A stretch of 64,000 nt of DNA from contig JAWKOD010000003.1 in the NCBI GenBank assembly GCA_041391385.1, positions 600,263 to 664,262 on the forward strand, read 5' to 3'. The position numbers were made by a program, and so were the translations under genes. Position 1 is the first letter of the stretch. Every line of letters begins with the position of its first letter. Source of the stretch: CANIGN01 sp041391385. Its GTDB lineage: Bacteria > Bdellovibrionota > UBA2428. This document shows positions 35,406 through 43,566 of this stretch, one piece after another. The notes under the pieces are model-generated. The model was given only the letters and a program-made list of their open reading frames with translations. It did no database searches and was not told the DNA's origin.

Positions 35406-35909
35406 TTAATTTATAGGATTAACTAAAACAGAACCTGGAACAACGCTGAGTCCTGCAATACTACTTTGATAGACAACTGATACATTTGGATCAGTTTTAA
35501 CATCAAACTTTACAAGATTAACCCATTGTTTTTTTGTGGCTTCAACTTCATCTGCAGTTCCATTAAGTCTATGTTCATAGTAAGTAAACGCAACATAACA
35601 ATGATCAATTAGTTTATCTAAATGATCTTGCTCACACTGGCCGAGTGTCGACATTCTTGTAGTAGTTCCTTCACCTGGACCAACATTTCCAATAAATCCA
35701 GCAAGAATTTTGCTTAAAGGTACTGTTTTTTTTCTTGAAAAAGTTATAGGCCAATTTTCAATATTGATTTGATTAGAATTTGTTAATAACAATTCAAAAA
35801 CATTTACAGACTGTGCTCTCCCAGCAATGCAATATGTAGGACCAAAAGCAACTAAAACAAAAAAAGAAAATCGAGCAATCTGAGATATAATATTTAAAGC
35901 AATAATCAT
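35406..35909 (-). CDS. Exported protein of unknown function
   Basis: From ATG 35909 this gives 167 residues with a signal peptide (hydrophobic residues 1-24, then C-I-A-G-R). The mature part has three further Cys and no recognised family. A longer frame extends upstream to 36287, but those codons run antisense through the transposase fragment and look non-coding. The gene lies in the third insert, between the mscS fragment and the IS91-type remnant. Base composition is noticeably A+T-rich compared with the flank. Confidence 0.5.
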   Translation of the reverse strand: MIIALNIISQIARFSFFVLVAFGPTYCIAGRAQSVNVFELLLTNSNQINIENWPITFSRKKTVPLSKILAGFIGNVGPGEGTTTRMSTLGQCEQDHLDKLIDHCYVAFTYYEHRLNGTADEVEATKKQWVNLVKFDVKTDPNVSVVYQSSIAGLSVVPGSVLVNPIN

Positions 35910-36191
35910 AAATGGCAGATGTTTCCTTTGCGAGATACACACTGCACAAAAACATGAAAATAAGCAACTTAAATAGTCATCCACTCGGAACGCTCTGATC
36001 CTGAAGTTCTTAGAAAGGTCTTTAGATCCGAAGATGCGATGTATTGACGGCCGACAAGGCAGGATTCGTGAACACTCCTGGCCCATGGATTGCACGGGCG
36101 GTGTATTGTGCAACAGCAAAGCCAGGGAATCGCAGGGCGATTTCATCATCACGGACATAGGCAAACGGCCTTTGCGTGGAACAATGCTCGC

Positions 36192-36470
36192 TACAAGAGG
36201 CGAAGCCCGGAATCCACATTTCTCTACAAAGTCGTGCGGGAAAATCTGCGAAGCTTCGAAGATCTTTGCCGCGAGGAGGGCAAGCACCTCCCGCTACATG
36301 TCACCAAAGAGTTCGAGGCCTTCCTCAAGTGCGGCGTGCTCGCACACGGATTCTTGCGCTTCCGTTGCGTAGATTGCAAACATGAGCGACTCGTCGCTTT
36401 TAGCTGCAAAAAACGAGGGTTTTGCGGAAGTTGCGGAGCAAGGCGAATGGCCGAAACTGCTGCGCACCTC
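36192..36470 (+). pseudogene. IS91-family transposase, N-terminal zinc-binding fragment
   Basis: About 93 codons match the zinc-binding start of IS91/ISCR-type rolling-circle transposases: S-P-E-S-T-F-L-Y-K-V-V-R-E-N, then K-C-G-V-L-A-H-G-F-L-R-F-R-C-V-D-C, then A-F-S-C-K-K-R-G-F-C-G-S-C-G-A-R-R-M and A-E-T-A-A-H-L. The frame then passes directly into gene-end repeat copy 3, so the catalytic HUH/Tyr domain is gone. The fragment and the roughly 150 bases before it are richer in G+C than the neighbours, suggesting foreign origin. The stretch 35910-36191 otherwise holds no convincing gene. Confidence 0.82.
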
Positions 36471-36508
36471 AGCGCTGGGGCGAGATTACTCAAGTCGACT
36501 TCTTGAAT
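36465..36508. repeat. Gene-end repeat R, truncated copy 3 next to intact mscS
   Basis: The last part of repeat R (from CACCTCAGCGCTGGGG) directly abuts the mscS stop codon. The palindrome has one mismatch here. The junction with the transposase fragment falls inside the shared CACC(T/C)CAGCGC sequence. Confidence 0.75.
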
Positions 36509-37711
36509 TTAAAACTCCTTATCAACTTCTTTGTAGCGAGGCCTGAAGATGCCAAAGCCTTGAGGTTTGGAAAGCTTTCCTTTTTCGGAAAAATCTTCGG
36601 CTTTACGTTTTAACTCTTCGATGGACTCTAGCTTCTTCTCCTTGGGCATCCCTCGATCGATATGAAGCGTTTGGGTTGGAAAGGCAAACTCAACTCCGAG
36701 TTCTTCGGCCAATCGATAAATCTCGACGTAAACATTTTGCCTCTGAACAAGCTCCTCGGACCAGCCGGGGACCTTTAAGAAAAAATAAACCATGATTTCT
36801 AAATTGAAATTTCCATATTCATTAAACACGACATGGAAAAAATCTTTACGCGTAAAGGGATTTGCTACAATGATGTTTTTTATTCCTTCAAGGAAGGCCT
36901 CGAGTTTTTGTGGGGGCGTATCGTATGTAACGCCTAATTTTGCAACCGCTCTTCTGAAGCGTCTTCTTCCCATGTTGTCGACATGTGAATTGGCAACAAT
37001 TGAGTTAGGCACATAAATTTGAGAATCATAAAAGGTTCTCATTCGAGTGGATCTAAAGCCAATAGCTTCTACAGTGCCTTCGTATTCTCCAAACTTTACC
37101 CAGTCCCCCACCCTAAATGGCCGATCGAGAAAAATCATAATAGAACCAAAAAAGTTTGCTGCAGTATCTTTTGCAGCTAGAGCAATGGCCAGGCCACCCA
37201 CACCAAGCCCTGCCACTAATGAGTAAACATTCACTCCAATGTTTTGAAGAGAAACTAAAATGCCCGCTGTGAGAACAAAAATTTTGAGGGATTTACTCAA
37301 AAGAGGAATGAGATGGTCATCGATTTCTGTATCCGTCTTTGATGCCCAACCTAGGAGAAACTCAACAACCACAGAGGTCAGCCTGTAGAGCGACCACACT
37401 AAACCGAAGCTTAAAAGCACCTGTGCAATAGTTGTCACTGTCTTTAGAACCATTCCCTCAAAGCCAAGAGCATGAACAGAGAAGAAACAAACCAGTCCAA
37501 GAAAAATCCAAACAAAGGGCTTCTCAATCGCCTCTAAAATTTCGTCATCCCATTTGTTTTTTGTTCGACTTACCAAAACTCTTATAAAGCTTAAAAAATA
37601 CTTGCTAAAATTGCGCAGCAGCACGCTCGTAAATATAATTAAAAAAAGTGTGAGCCACTGCGAAGCTCTATAGCCAAAAAAAACGCTTTCCATCCATGAT
37701 TCAAATTGCAT
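36509..37711 (-). CDS. MscS-family mechanosensitive ion channel
   Basis: An inner-membrane channel that opens on membrane tension during osmotic downshock. The 400-residue protein has about four to five N-terminal helices. The MscS core follows: the pore helix G-L-G-V-G-G-L-A-I-A-L-A-A-K-D (about residues 175-190), F-F-G-S-I-M-I-F-L-D-R-P-F-R-V-G-D-W-V, and V-P-N-S-I-V-A-N for the beta domain. A cytoplasmic tail about 60 residues long is Lys/Glu-rich. It lies 17 bases after the patatin gene on the same strand. Its 3' end is the part duplicated at 35076. Confidence 0.9.
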   Translation of the reverse strand: MQFESWMESVFFGYRASQWLTLFLIIFTSVLLRNFSKYFLSFIRVLVSRTKNKWDDEILEAIEKPFVWIFLGLVCFFSVHALGFEGMVLKTVTTIAQVLLSFGLVWSLYRLTSVVVEFLLGWASKTDTEIDDHLIPLLSKSLKIFVLTAGILVSLQNIGVNVYSLVAGLGVGGLAIALAAKDTAANFFGSIMIFLDRPFRVGDWVKFGEYEGTVEAIGFRSTRMRTFYDSQIYVPNSIVANSHVDNMGRRRFRRAVAKLGVTYDTPPQKLEAFLEGIKNIIVANPFTRKDFFHVVFNEYGNFNLEIMVYFFLKVPGWSEELVQRQNVYVEIYRLAEELGVEFAFPTQTLHIDRGMPKEKKLESIEELKRKAEDFSEKGKLSKPQGFGIFRPRYKEVDKEF

Positions 37712-37728
37712 TTAATTTTAGCTATACA

Positions 37729-38931
37729 CTAAACAAGCAGAGCTGTCTCAGCTTGAGGATTGATCCTTGCCAGGGCCAACATAGCGGCCCTGTAACCCTT
37801 GCGAATGATCATCTCAGAGTCTCCCTCATTCAAAGAAAAGTTCGGCAAGTGAAACATCTGACTATCACTGGGCAACGGATGAATATAAATATAATCAATC
37901 CCCGTATCGTATTCAAATCTCTCCGCAAGACGCCCACAAAGCTCATCGCAAAGCCTCGAATCAATATTTTTTTCTTTGAAAAATTTTCGAATGTCTTTCA
38001 AAAGAATTCTTTCTTTTCTACGCGTGCCGCGCACAGATCTTATTTTTTTATCCAAGACCTGCATCAGCGCTTGTAGCGCTATGCTTTGCACTCCAAGATC
38101 CGCAAAACTTCCAGTTTCTTTTCGCTGCCACAAGGGCTGACTAATATAGCTACAAATTGCTAAGTCACATCCCACCTCTTGTGGAATGTGATCACTCAAA
38201 GGCTCACGAATTTCGCCATCAAAAAAATCGCGCACACCTCTATCCACTTGAATACGATAGGGATGAAAGAGCGGAGGAAGCGCCATGCTAGCGGCACACG
38301 CGTCGCTTATAGCGACATTGTCGATGTATTCCACCATTTGTGCGCTGTTAAAACTCTTCTTGTTTCCAAATATAACCTTACGCGGCTCGTTAACATCCGT
38401 GGCGACAATATAAAGATTTGCAGCCAACTCGCTAAAATGATCAGTTTTAAGCACATGGTTTAGCATGTAGCGTCGAAGTCCTTCGGTGCTAAAAGGGCTT
38501 TGAAAAGATTTTTTTGTAAACGACGCGAGCAAAAGCGCGTCAAGGTTGAGCATGTTCAAAGCCTTATCAATGCGAGGTCTAAAAATATCGCGATAGCGAA
38601 TAGGTGGCAGGTCACCATCTTTTCGCGTCTTGTTGCGATACGCTCCCACAAAGTCCTGTATTCGCCCTCCCTGGGCCAAATAAGTGCTTATGAAGCTTCC
38701 CGCAGAGGAACCCACGTAAGTTGATATGGTGGGTCTATTGTCGTGCGGGTCTTCTTTTTGGTCTTTTTTAAGACCGCCTTTGAAGGCAAAACCAAGGCGC
38801 TCAAGGGCCATAGCCACACCTGTATGAAAACAAGCTGCCTTTACTCCACCCCCGCCACAGACCAACGCGATGTTCTTTTTTTCGGAAAGTTGAATCCGAC
38901 TCACTCTTCCATTGTACGTTACCTTGCGCAT
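37729..38931 (-). CDS. Patatin-like phospholipase
   Basis: A Ser-Asp dyad lipid acyl hydrolase. The 400-residue protein has the oxyanion loop C-G-G-G-G-V-K-A (residues 25-32), the nucleophile elbow G-S-S-A-G (about 74-78) and the catalytic Asp in F-F-D-G-E (D-G-E instead of the common D-G-G). There is no signal peptide, so it may be cytoplasmic or exported by a specialised route. It is followed by mscS, with which it is probably co-transcribed, suggesting a shared role in membrane stress. Only 28 bases separate its start from the divergent gene at 38960. Confidence 0.85.
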   Translation of the reverse strand: MRKVTYNGRVSRIQLSEKKNIALVCGGGGVKAACFHTGVAMALERLGFAFKGGLKKDQKEDPHDNRPTISTYVGSSAGSFISTYLAQGGRIQDFVGAYRNKTRKDGDLPPIRYRDIFRPRIDKALNMLNLDALLLASFTKKSFQSPFSTEGLRRYMLNHVLKTDHFSELAANLYIVATDVNEPRKVIFGNKKSFNSAQMVEYIDNVAISDACAASMALPPLFHPYRIQVDRGVRDFFDGEIREPLSDHIPQEVGCDLAICSYISQPLWQRKETGSFADLGVQSIALQALMQVLDKKIRSVRGTRRKERILLKDIRKFFKEKNIDSRLCDELCGRLAERFEYDTGIDYIYIHPLPSDSQMFHLPNFSLNEGDSEMIIRKGYRAAMLALARINPQAETALLV

Positions 38932-38959
38932 TCTTGAGATGCGCCTTAAACTTTTTTAT

Positions 38960-39364
38960 ATGACGTGGATTGATCTGGCACAGTTTGCCACCAAATATGG
39001 AGTCTCTCAGTCCACTTTGCGTCGCCGTATACGTGCTAACACGATTGCGTACCGTCTTGAGCGAGGAAAATACTTTCTTCAGGATTCTCCTGAGGTTTTA
39101 AGTGAAGCTCCGCTATTTGCAAGAAACGTAAATCATCCTCAGTCCGTAGCTGCTTCGCAAAGAGCACTAGAATCAAATCCAGAAAGCGGTGCCGGCAGCA
39201 GTCATGTTGCAGCTCATGGGTCACTAGAAGAAGAGAACCGAAAACTCAGAAAACAACTTGCTGAGCTCGAAACTTTTGTAAACGCACTTGAAGGCGAAAT
39301 CAGAAGACTTGAGACTCAAATAGCTAAACCTAGAAATGACTTTGGAATTACAGAATCTATTTGA
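38960..39364 (+). CDS. Small DNA-binding-like protein with C-terminal coiled coil
   Basis: From ATG 38960 the product is 134 residues. Residues 3-40 (W-I-D-L-A-Q-F-A-T-K-Y-G-V-S-Q-S-T-L-R-R-R) look like a MerR/excisionase-type helix-turn-helix. A polar linker and a C-terminal heptad-rich coiled coil follow (E-E-E-N-R-K-L-R-K-Q-L through E-I-R-R-L-E). It may be a regulator or an assembly factor. Upstream in-frame starts at 38912 and 38942 would overlap or crowd the divergent patatin start. It overlaps the next gene by 29 bases. Confidence 0.65.
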   Translation: MTWIDLAQFATKYGVSQSTLRRRIRANTIAYRLERGKYFLQDSPEVLSEAPLFARNVNHPQSVAASQRALESNPESGAGSSHVAAHGSLEEENRKLRKQLAELETFVNALEGEIRRLETQIAKPRNDFGITESI

Positions 39365-40007
39365 CCAAGCGATAGAAGCTCAAAGTCAATCAAAGGACGC
39401 TGAAGCTCTAGAGCTTTATAAATCCATCAACAAAAAAGGCTTTACGAGTCCTGCGCTCGAACTCAACAAAGCAACACTCTATGAAAAACAAGAAGATTGG
39501 GGACGAGCTCTGAGCTCTATGGACAAGGCTCAACATCTTGCAAGAAGTCCTTGGCTCGCAAGTGAGAAGCTTGAAAACATACAACGACAAGTTTCCTCAA
39601 ATCGCGCCTACTCCATTGGAAGTCTTGGAGAGTTGAGCCAAGAAGTTTCAAAAATCATTCGCCCAAGTGAGAGTTTTTTTCTTGCAACTATTTTTCTTGG
39701 CGTCTTTTTATTAGTTCGCGCACTGGGCTTTAAACATCGTGGATATTTTTTCTGTGTTCTTGCTGCTGTTTTTTTTAGCGTGCTCTCTGTTCTTGCAATA
39801 AGCACTCAAAAAACTGCTTATATTATTACAAGTACACCGCTGCTAAAGCTTCCTATTCCAGGAAGTTCGAGCAATTTCATGATTGGCAAAGGTTCAAAAG
39901 TAAGTGTCCTGAGTGAAAAAAACTCATTTGTTAAGATTGAACGTCCCGGAGACTTTGAAGGTTGGATAAATAGCGCGGCTCTCAAAGACGAAGAAATCAA
40001 GAACTGA
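39336..40007 (+). CDS. TPR / SH3-domain membrane protein, BatE-like
   Basis: A 223-residue protein with three parts: N-terminal TPR-like helices (residues 1-75), two membrane helices (about 107-121 and 128-146), and a C-terminal bacterial SH3 domain (L-L-K-L-P-I-P-G, V-S-V-L, F-E-G-W-I-N-S). This order is seen in BatE-type proteins of aerotolerance operons, but no BatA-D partners are nearby. It overlaps the preceding coiled-coil protein gene, so the two probably work together. Confidence 0.7.
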   Translation: MTLELQNLFDQAIEAQSQSKDAEALELYKSINKKGFTSPALELNKATLYEKQEDWGRALSSMDKAQHLARSPWLASEKLENIQRQVSSNRAYSIGSLGELSQEVSKIIRPSESFFLATIFLGVFLLVRALGFKHRGYFFCVLAAVFFSVLSVLAISTQKTAYIITSTPLLKLPIPGSSSNFMIGKGSKVSVLSEKNSFVKIERPGDFEGWINSAALKDEEIKN

Positions 40008-40091
40008 CAAAGACCCCCGTTACCTGTCAGCGAACAAACTGGGCACAGCCACTCCACAAGAACTACTCACTGTGTTTGGAGGATCTCAAAA

Positions 40092-40679
40092 ATGAAAAAA
40101 ATTAAACTCTTTCTATTCACCCTTTTTATCGCAGGCTCTGGACTCGCTAACGCACTCAGCATCGAAGTTGTTCCTTACAACTTAGAAGCTGGTGTGGAAG
40201 TTATGGGAGTTCACGTTGCTGCCTCTGGAAAAAGAGCTGCTCAAAACGCAGTCATTCTTTCTGGTGACATTGCTGAACGTGTAGCAGACGGAAGCGGAAT
40301 TGCATTTAACAGCGCAAGACACGCTCTTCTTCTCACTGGAAATGAAGTTACTTCACTTGTAACGAGTTCACTTACTGGCGTTCGCGTAGCTGGCCGTACA
40401 GTGTTCATCACTTCATACAGCTTTGCTAGACAGGCAACTAACCTTGCCCTTAACGCAATCGACATGGGAACTTACACTGTTGTTTCTCTTGCTTCTGGCA
40501 TGACAAACACAGCGATGAACCTTACTCGCGCAGTTGCTGATACTGCTGGCCAAAGCGTTCTACTTGTAGGTCGCACTGGCGCAGTTGTTGTAAGCACAGG
40601 AGCACGCGTTCTTGGTGGAACTATCAACGTTGTAACTGGCGTTGTTCGCGGAATACTTGGCGGAATCTTCGGATTCTAA
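40092..40679 (+). CDS. Exported protein with repeated amphipathic segments
   Basis: A 195-residue protein with a strong GGAGG ribosome site and a signal peptide (M-K-K-I-K-L, cleavage near A-N-A). The mature chain is made almost entirely of Ala, Val, Gly, Thr, Ser, Asn and Leu in runs of alternating small and hydrophobic residues. Regular Arg/Asn positions recur (A-R-H-A-L-L-L-T-G, A-R-Q-A-T-N-L-A), and it ends G-I-L-G-G-I-F-G-F. It could be a membrane-surface amphipathic protein or an outer-membrane-associated repeat protein. No family was recognised. It ends at a strong hairpin. Confidence 0.65.
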   Translation: MKKIKLFLFTLFIAGSGLANALSIEVVPYNLEAGVEVMGVHVAASGKRAAQNAVILSGDIAERVADGSGIAFNSARHALLLTGNEVTSLVTSSLTGVRVAGRTVFITSYSFARQATNLALNAIDMGTYTVVSLASGMTNTAMNLTRAVADTAGQSVLLVGRTGAVVVSTGARVLGGTINVVTGVVRGILGGIFGF

Positions 40680-40705
40680 GAATATAAGAACTAATTACAC
40701 TTCTT

Positions 40706-40756
40706 AAAGCAGAGAAGGGCTGTGGGCAGAAATGCTCACAGCCCTTCTCTGCTTTT
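40706..40756. terminator. Strong hairpin terminator, probably bidirectional
   Basis: A perfect 19-bp stem (40706-40724 with 40737-40755, centred on GAGAAGGGCTGTG) with a 12-base loop lies between two convergent genes. The T-run after it on the plus strand is short (TTTT). Confidence 0.85.
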
Positions 40757-40781
40757 ACAGATGAAAATTTATAAATCAAAG

Positions 40782-41627
40782 TTACGGATCAATATTTTTC
40801 CTTGAGTAATCCACAAAAAGTTCTTTCAATTTTTTAGCTACCTTGTTTGAACTTGGATCCCATTTTTTATCATCAACTGATGAGACCCACTGAACTTCTC
40901 TGAGCGTTGAAGTCAAAATAACCTCATCGGCAGCAAGTAATTCAGATAGAGGAGCCTGTACTTCTTCAACGGGGATTGAATTTTTTTGAGCCAACTCAAG
41001 CATTAACGCGCGAGTAATTCCCGCAAGACAGCCGGTCTCCAATTTGGGAGTGAAAAGTTTTCCCTGCTTTATCCACGCAACATTACTTCCAGTTCCCTCA
41101 CACACATGACCTTGAGTATTTAGAAACAAAGCTTCGTTCGCTCCATTTTTTTTTGCAAAAAATAAGGCCTTTACGTTCTCTCCGTAACTGATGGTCTTAA
41201 GCCCAGAGAGCGCTCCCTTTTCATTGCGTGGCCAAGGCACCAAAGAAAGCTTTCCCTCGGCGTTTGATGTTGAAAAGGCACCTGCAGCGATCATCACCAT
41301 AGGAGGAGATTTTCCTCGATCAGAGCCTAAGTCAGCATCGCCCGTTGTATATGTGACACGTATGCGAGCGTCCGTAAGCTTATTCGCCTGAAGAACTTCT
41401 ATAATCGCTTCTCTCCACGGAACTTGATCTATAGCGGCTGTATCCATAAACATTCCCTGTGCCGAGGCCTTTAGTCTTGCTACGTGGCGCTTAAGAGCAA
41501 AGGGCTCGCCACTATAAGAAATGATTGTTTCAAAAAGGCCGTCGCCAGTAATAACGCCGTGATCCAAAGGAGAAACTCGCGTTTCTTCGCTTGTGCGCAA
41601 AAAACCATTCATCCAAATAAAACTCAT
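40782..41627 (-). CDS. Class IV aminotransferase, probable aminodeoxychorismate lyase
   Basis: A PLP enzyme of fold type IV, 281 residues. It has an N-terminal W-M-N-G-F-L and H-G-V-I-T-G-D-G-L-F-E-T (about 23-34), the PLP lysine in G-L-K-T-I-S-Y-G-E-N-V (about 142-152), and E-A-L-F-L-N-T-Q-G-H-V-C-E-G-T-G-S-N-V for the cofactor phosphate. The K-T-x-S-Y-x-E-N form of the lysine motif occurs in PabC-like aminodeoxychorismate lyases (folate pathway). Branched-chain or D-amino-acid aminotransferase activity is the alternative. It stands alone and converges on a terminator. Confidence 0.78.
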   Translation of the reverse strand: MSFIWMNGFLRTSEETRVSPLDHGVITGDGLFETIISYSGEPFALKRHVARLKASAQGMFMDTAAIDQVPWREAIIEVLQANKLTDARIRVTYTTGDADLGSDRGKSPPMVMIAAGAFSTSNAEGKLSLVPWPRNEKGALSGLKTISYGENVKALFFAKKNGANEALFLNTQGHVCEGTGSNVAWIKQGKLFTPKLETGCLAGITRALMLELAQKNSIPVEEVQAPLSELLAADEVILTSTLREVQWVSSVDDKKWDPSSNKVAKKLKELFVDYSRKNIDP

Positions 41628-41734
41628 ACTTAGAAGCTTAGCACTAAGAGCCCAAGAGCGTCATAAGCCCTCGCACCCCCTTAGTTATTTGAAATCTGGC
41701 TCTGAGAACACTAAAGTCACCCTAGAGGCGAGTG

Positions 41735-42502
41735 ATGACTTTAATGAAAAAAAATCCCGCATCCCTAGCGTTCCACAAGATTCCCACAACTCGTGAGGAA
41801 ATTAAGTCGACTATTGAGAAAAGCTGCATCCCTTCTCTTTATTGGATTTTAAGTGGCAAAGCTGGTTCCGGGAAAACTCTCGTCATGGAAAACATAGCAA
41901 GTGCAGAATGCTACCCGCTTCACTCAAGTCGCCTCATTGATAAAAACATTTGCACTCAACTTTTATTTGAATCACTTCTCGCAAAGGAACTCTGTCAGCA
42001 ACCTCTTCGTTTTTTAGTTGAAGACAAAGGCCGAAAAGTTGCCCACCTTTCAATACCCGACAAACTTCTCGGCGCCTGGAACAAAGCACCCCACTTTGTA
42101 GTTGAAACGCCCCTCGAAACAAGAGTTGAAAACATCTACCAAGCTCACGTTGCACATCAAGCAGAAGACAAAGCACAACTCGTTTACCTAGAACAAAATC
42201 AAGAACGTCTGGGGCGAGAGCTGTACCATAAACTTCGAAAGCTTTGCGAAGCAGCTACTTTTGAAAAGGACGCAGAACTTCACAAGGAATGGATTCGCTT
42301 ACTTATCATTGAGCACCTAGATCCTGTTTTTGAATATTATTTTCAACATAAGAGAGCTTCTGTGCTTTTTTCTGGAAGCATTGACGAAGTTAGCCTCTAC
42401 TTAAAAAACGAAATTGATATTTTAAAAACTAGCGCTGCAAATCCCGAAAAAAAGAATACTTCGGGAAGCTCAAAACAAAAATCACAAGAGTCAAAAGTAT
42501 AA
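41735..42502 (+). CDS. P-loop protein like the C-terminal half of MnmH/SelU, without rhodanese domain
   Basis: About 255 residues. A Walker A motif occurs at L-S-G-K-A-G-S-G-K-T (about residues 38-47). It is followed by F-L-V-E-D-K-G-R-K-V and an I-P-D-K-L-L stretch, then V-V-E-T-P-L-E-T-R-V. This order recalls the nucleotide-binding half of tRNA 2-selenouridine synthase MnmH (I-E-D-E-S, I-P-x-x-L, E-x-P-x-x-x-R). The N-terminal rhodanese domain with the catalytic Cys is missing, so normal selenation is unlikely. ATG 41735 has better spacing from AGAGG than GTG 41732. The 3' end overlaps a convergent gene by 74 bases. Confidence 0.65.
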   Translation: MTLMKKNPASLAFHKIPTTREEIKSTIEKSCIPSLYWILSGKAGSGKTLVMENIASAECYPLHSSRLIDKNICTQLLFESLLAKELCQQPLRFLVEDKGRKVAHLSIPDKLLGAWNKAPHFVVETPLETRVENIYQAHVAHQAEDKAQLVYLEQNQERLGRELYHKLRKLCEAATFEKDAELHKEWIRLLIIEHLDPVFEYYFQHKRASVLFSGSIDEVSLYLKNEIDILKTSAANPEKKNTSGSSKQKSQESKV

Positions 42503-42893
42503 AGGGGGTTATCAAAATCGCCTTTTGACCTAGGTTAGCAGCTACAAAGCCCAACACACTTATAGCCTCAGCAAATGCCAATCGAATAATAAAAGCAGGA
42601 AAGGCGCGCTGTACAACTTCATTTTCATTTTTAGGCTGTGGAAAATTCTTCGCAGCAGTCCTCACAATTAGTTTTGGTAAAACGATGCTCAACCCCGCAT
42701 TCACAAGAGCAATCACGCAAAAAAGTAAAATCTGCGGCTGTAGATAATCGGTAAAACTAAAAATTAAATTCGCCACACCAAACTGAGTAAAAAGAATGAT
42801 GAAAAACAAAAAAGGCGCAATAAGCATTGCAAACCATAAAACTCGTGCCACCCTCAAGACTTGATTTGATTTTTGTTCTTGCATCTGGCTCAT
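42429..42893 (-). CDS. Small integral membrane protein, unknown function
   Basis: A 154-residue protein with four hydrophobic helices at about residues 18-38, 51-72, 100-117 and 123-142, and a polar Gln-rich N-terminus. ATG 42893 follows the yggS stop closely; a TTG at 42911 would overlap yggS. It probably belongs to the maf-yggS transcript as its last gene. Its coding end runs 74 bases into the convergent MnmH-like gene. Confidence 0.65.
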   Translation of the reverse strand: MSQMQEQKSNQVLRVARVLWFAMLIAPFLFFIILFTQFGVANLIFSFTDYLQPQILLFCVIALVNAGLSIVLPKLIVRTAAKNFPQPKNENEVVQRAFPAFIIRLAFAEAISVLGFVAANLGQKAILITPFILLTLVIFVLSFPKYSFFRDLQR

Positions 42894-42894
42894 A

Positions 42895-43566
42895 CTACTT
42901 TCTTTCTCCAAACAATAAAGAACCCACCCTTACAAGATCCGCACCTTCTGCGATGGCAAGGTGAAAGTCAGAACTCATACCCATGCTTAACTTTGAACTA
43001 GGAGAAACTTTATCTCTAAAATTTCTTAACGAAGAAAACTGCTCTCTCACTGTGGACTCGCTCACAACACCGCCTAGCTCTGAAGCAATTCCCATAAAAC
43101 CCAAGAACAAAGAATCAAGGCCTTCTTTAGTAATCACATCCAGCAAATGTTTAACTTCGTTTTGGCTAGCGCCCAACTTTTGCCCTTCGGATGAAATATT
43201 CACTTGGAGATAAAAGCCCTTAAGCTTTTCAGGATTTATTTTTTTAACAAGAAGCAATTCTTTCTCTCGGCTAACACTCTGGAGAACAGACGCGTGCTTT
43301 AAAATTTCTTCTAACTTTCGACTCTGCAAAGCTCCCTGGTAATGCCACTGAATTTGAGGAAGCGCTTCTTCTTTTTCTGAAAGCTCCGCTAAATAATTTT
43401 CTGCAAGCTGCTGGGGAAACTTATCAAGCAAAAGAAACTCTTTAATCTTAGCTACCCCTTGGCCCTTAGATACAGGCAAGAGTTCAATTTCTGTTTTTTT
43501 TCTTCCAGCACTCTCACACGCCCTTTCCAAGAGCTTTAAAAAGTTATCAAAGGCCTCTTGGCTCAT
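42895..43566 (-). CDS. YggS family pyridoxal-phosphate homeostasis protein
   Basis: A single-domain alanine-racemase-like barrel that binds PLP and buffers its free level. The 223-residue protein has the PLP lysine in L-P-V-S-K-G-Q (about 33-36), N-I-S-S-E-G-Q-K-L-G (about 125-134) and the C-terminal S-M-G-M-S-S-D-F-H-L-A-I-A-E-G-A-D-L-V-R-V-G. It overlaps the maf stop in ATGA. It is often linked to division or envelope genes; here it is with maf. Confidence 0.9.
   Translation of the reverse strand: MSQEAFDNFLKLLERACESAGRKKTEIELLPVSKGQGVAKIKEFLLLDKFPQQLAENYLAELSEKEEALPQIQWHYQGALQSRKLEEILKHASVLQSVSREKELLLVKKINPEKLKGFYLQVNISSEGQKLGASQNEVKHLLDVITKEGLDSLFLGFMGIASELGGVVSESTVREQFSSLRNFRDKVSPSSKLSMGMSSDFHLAIAEGADLVRVGSLLFGERK

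Noticed and set aside
35910..36287. N-terminal extension of the exported protein gene at 35406
   Set aside because: The extension runs antisense through the transposase fragment, and a signal peptide starts at ATG 35909.
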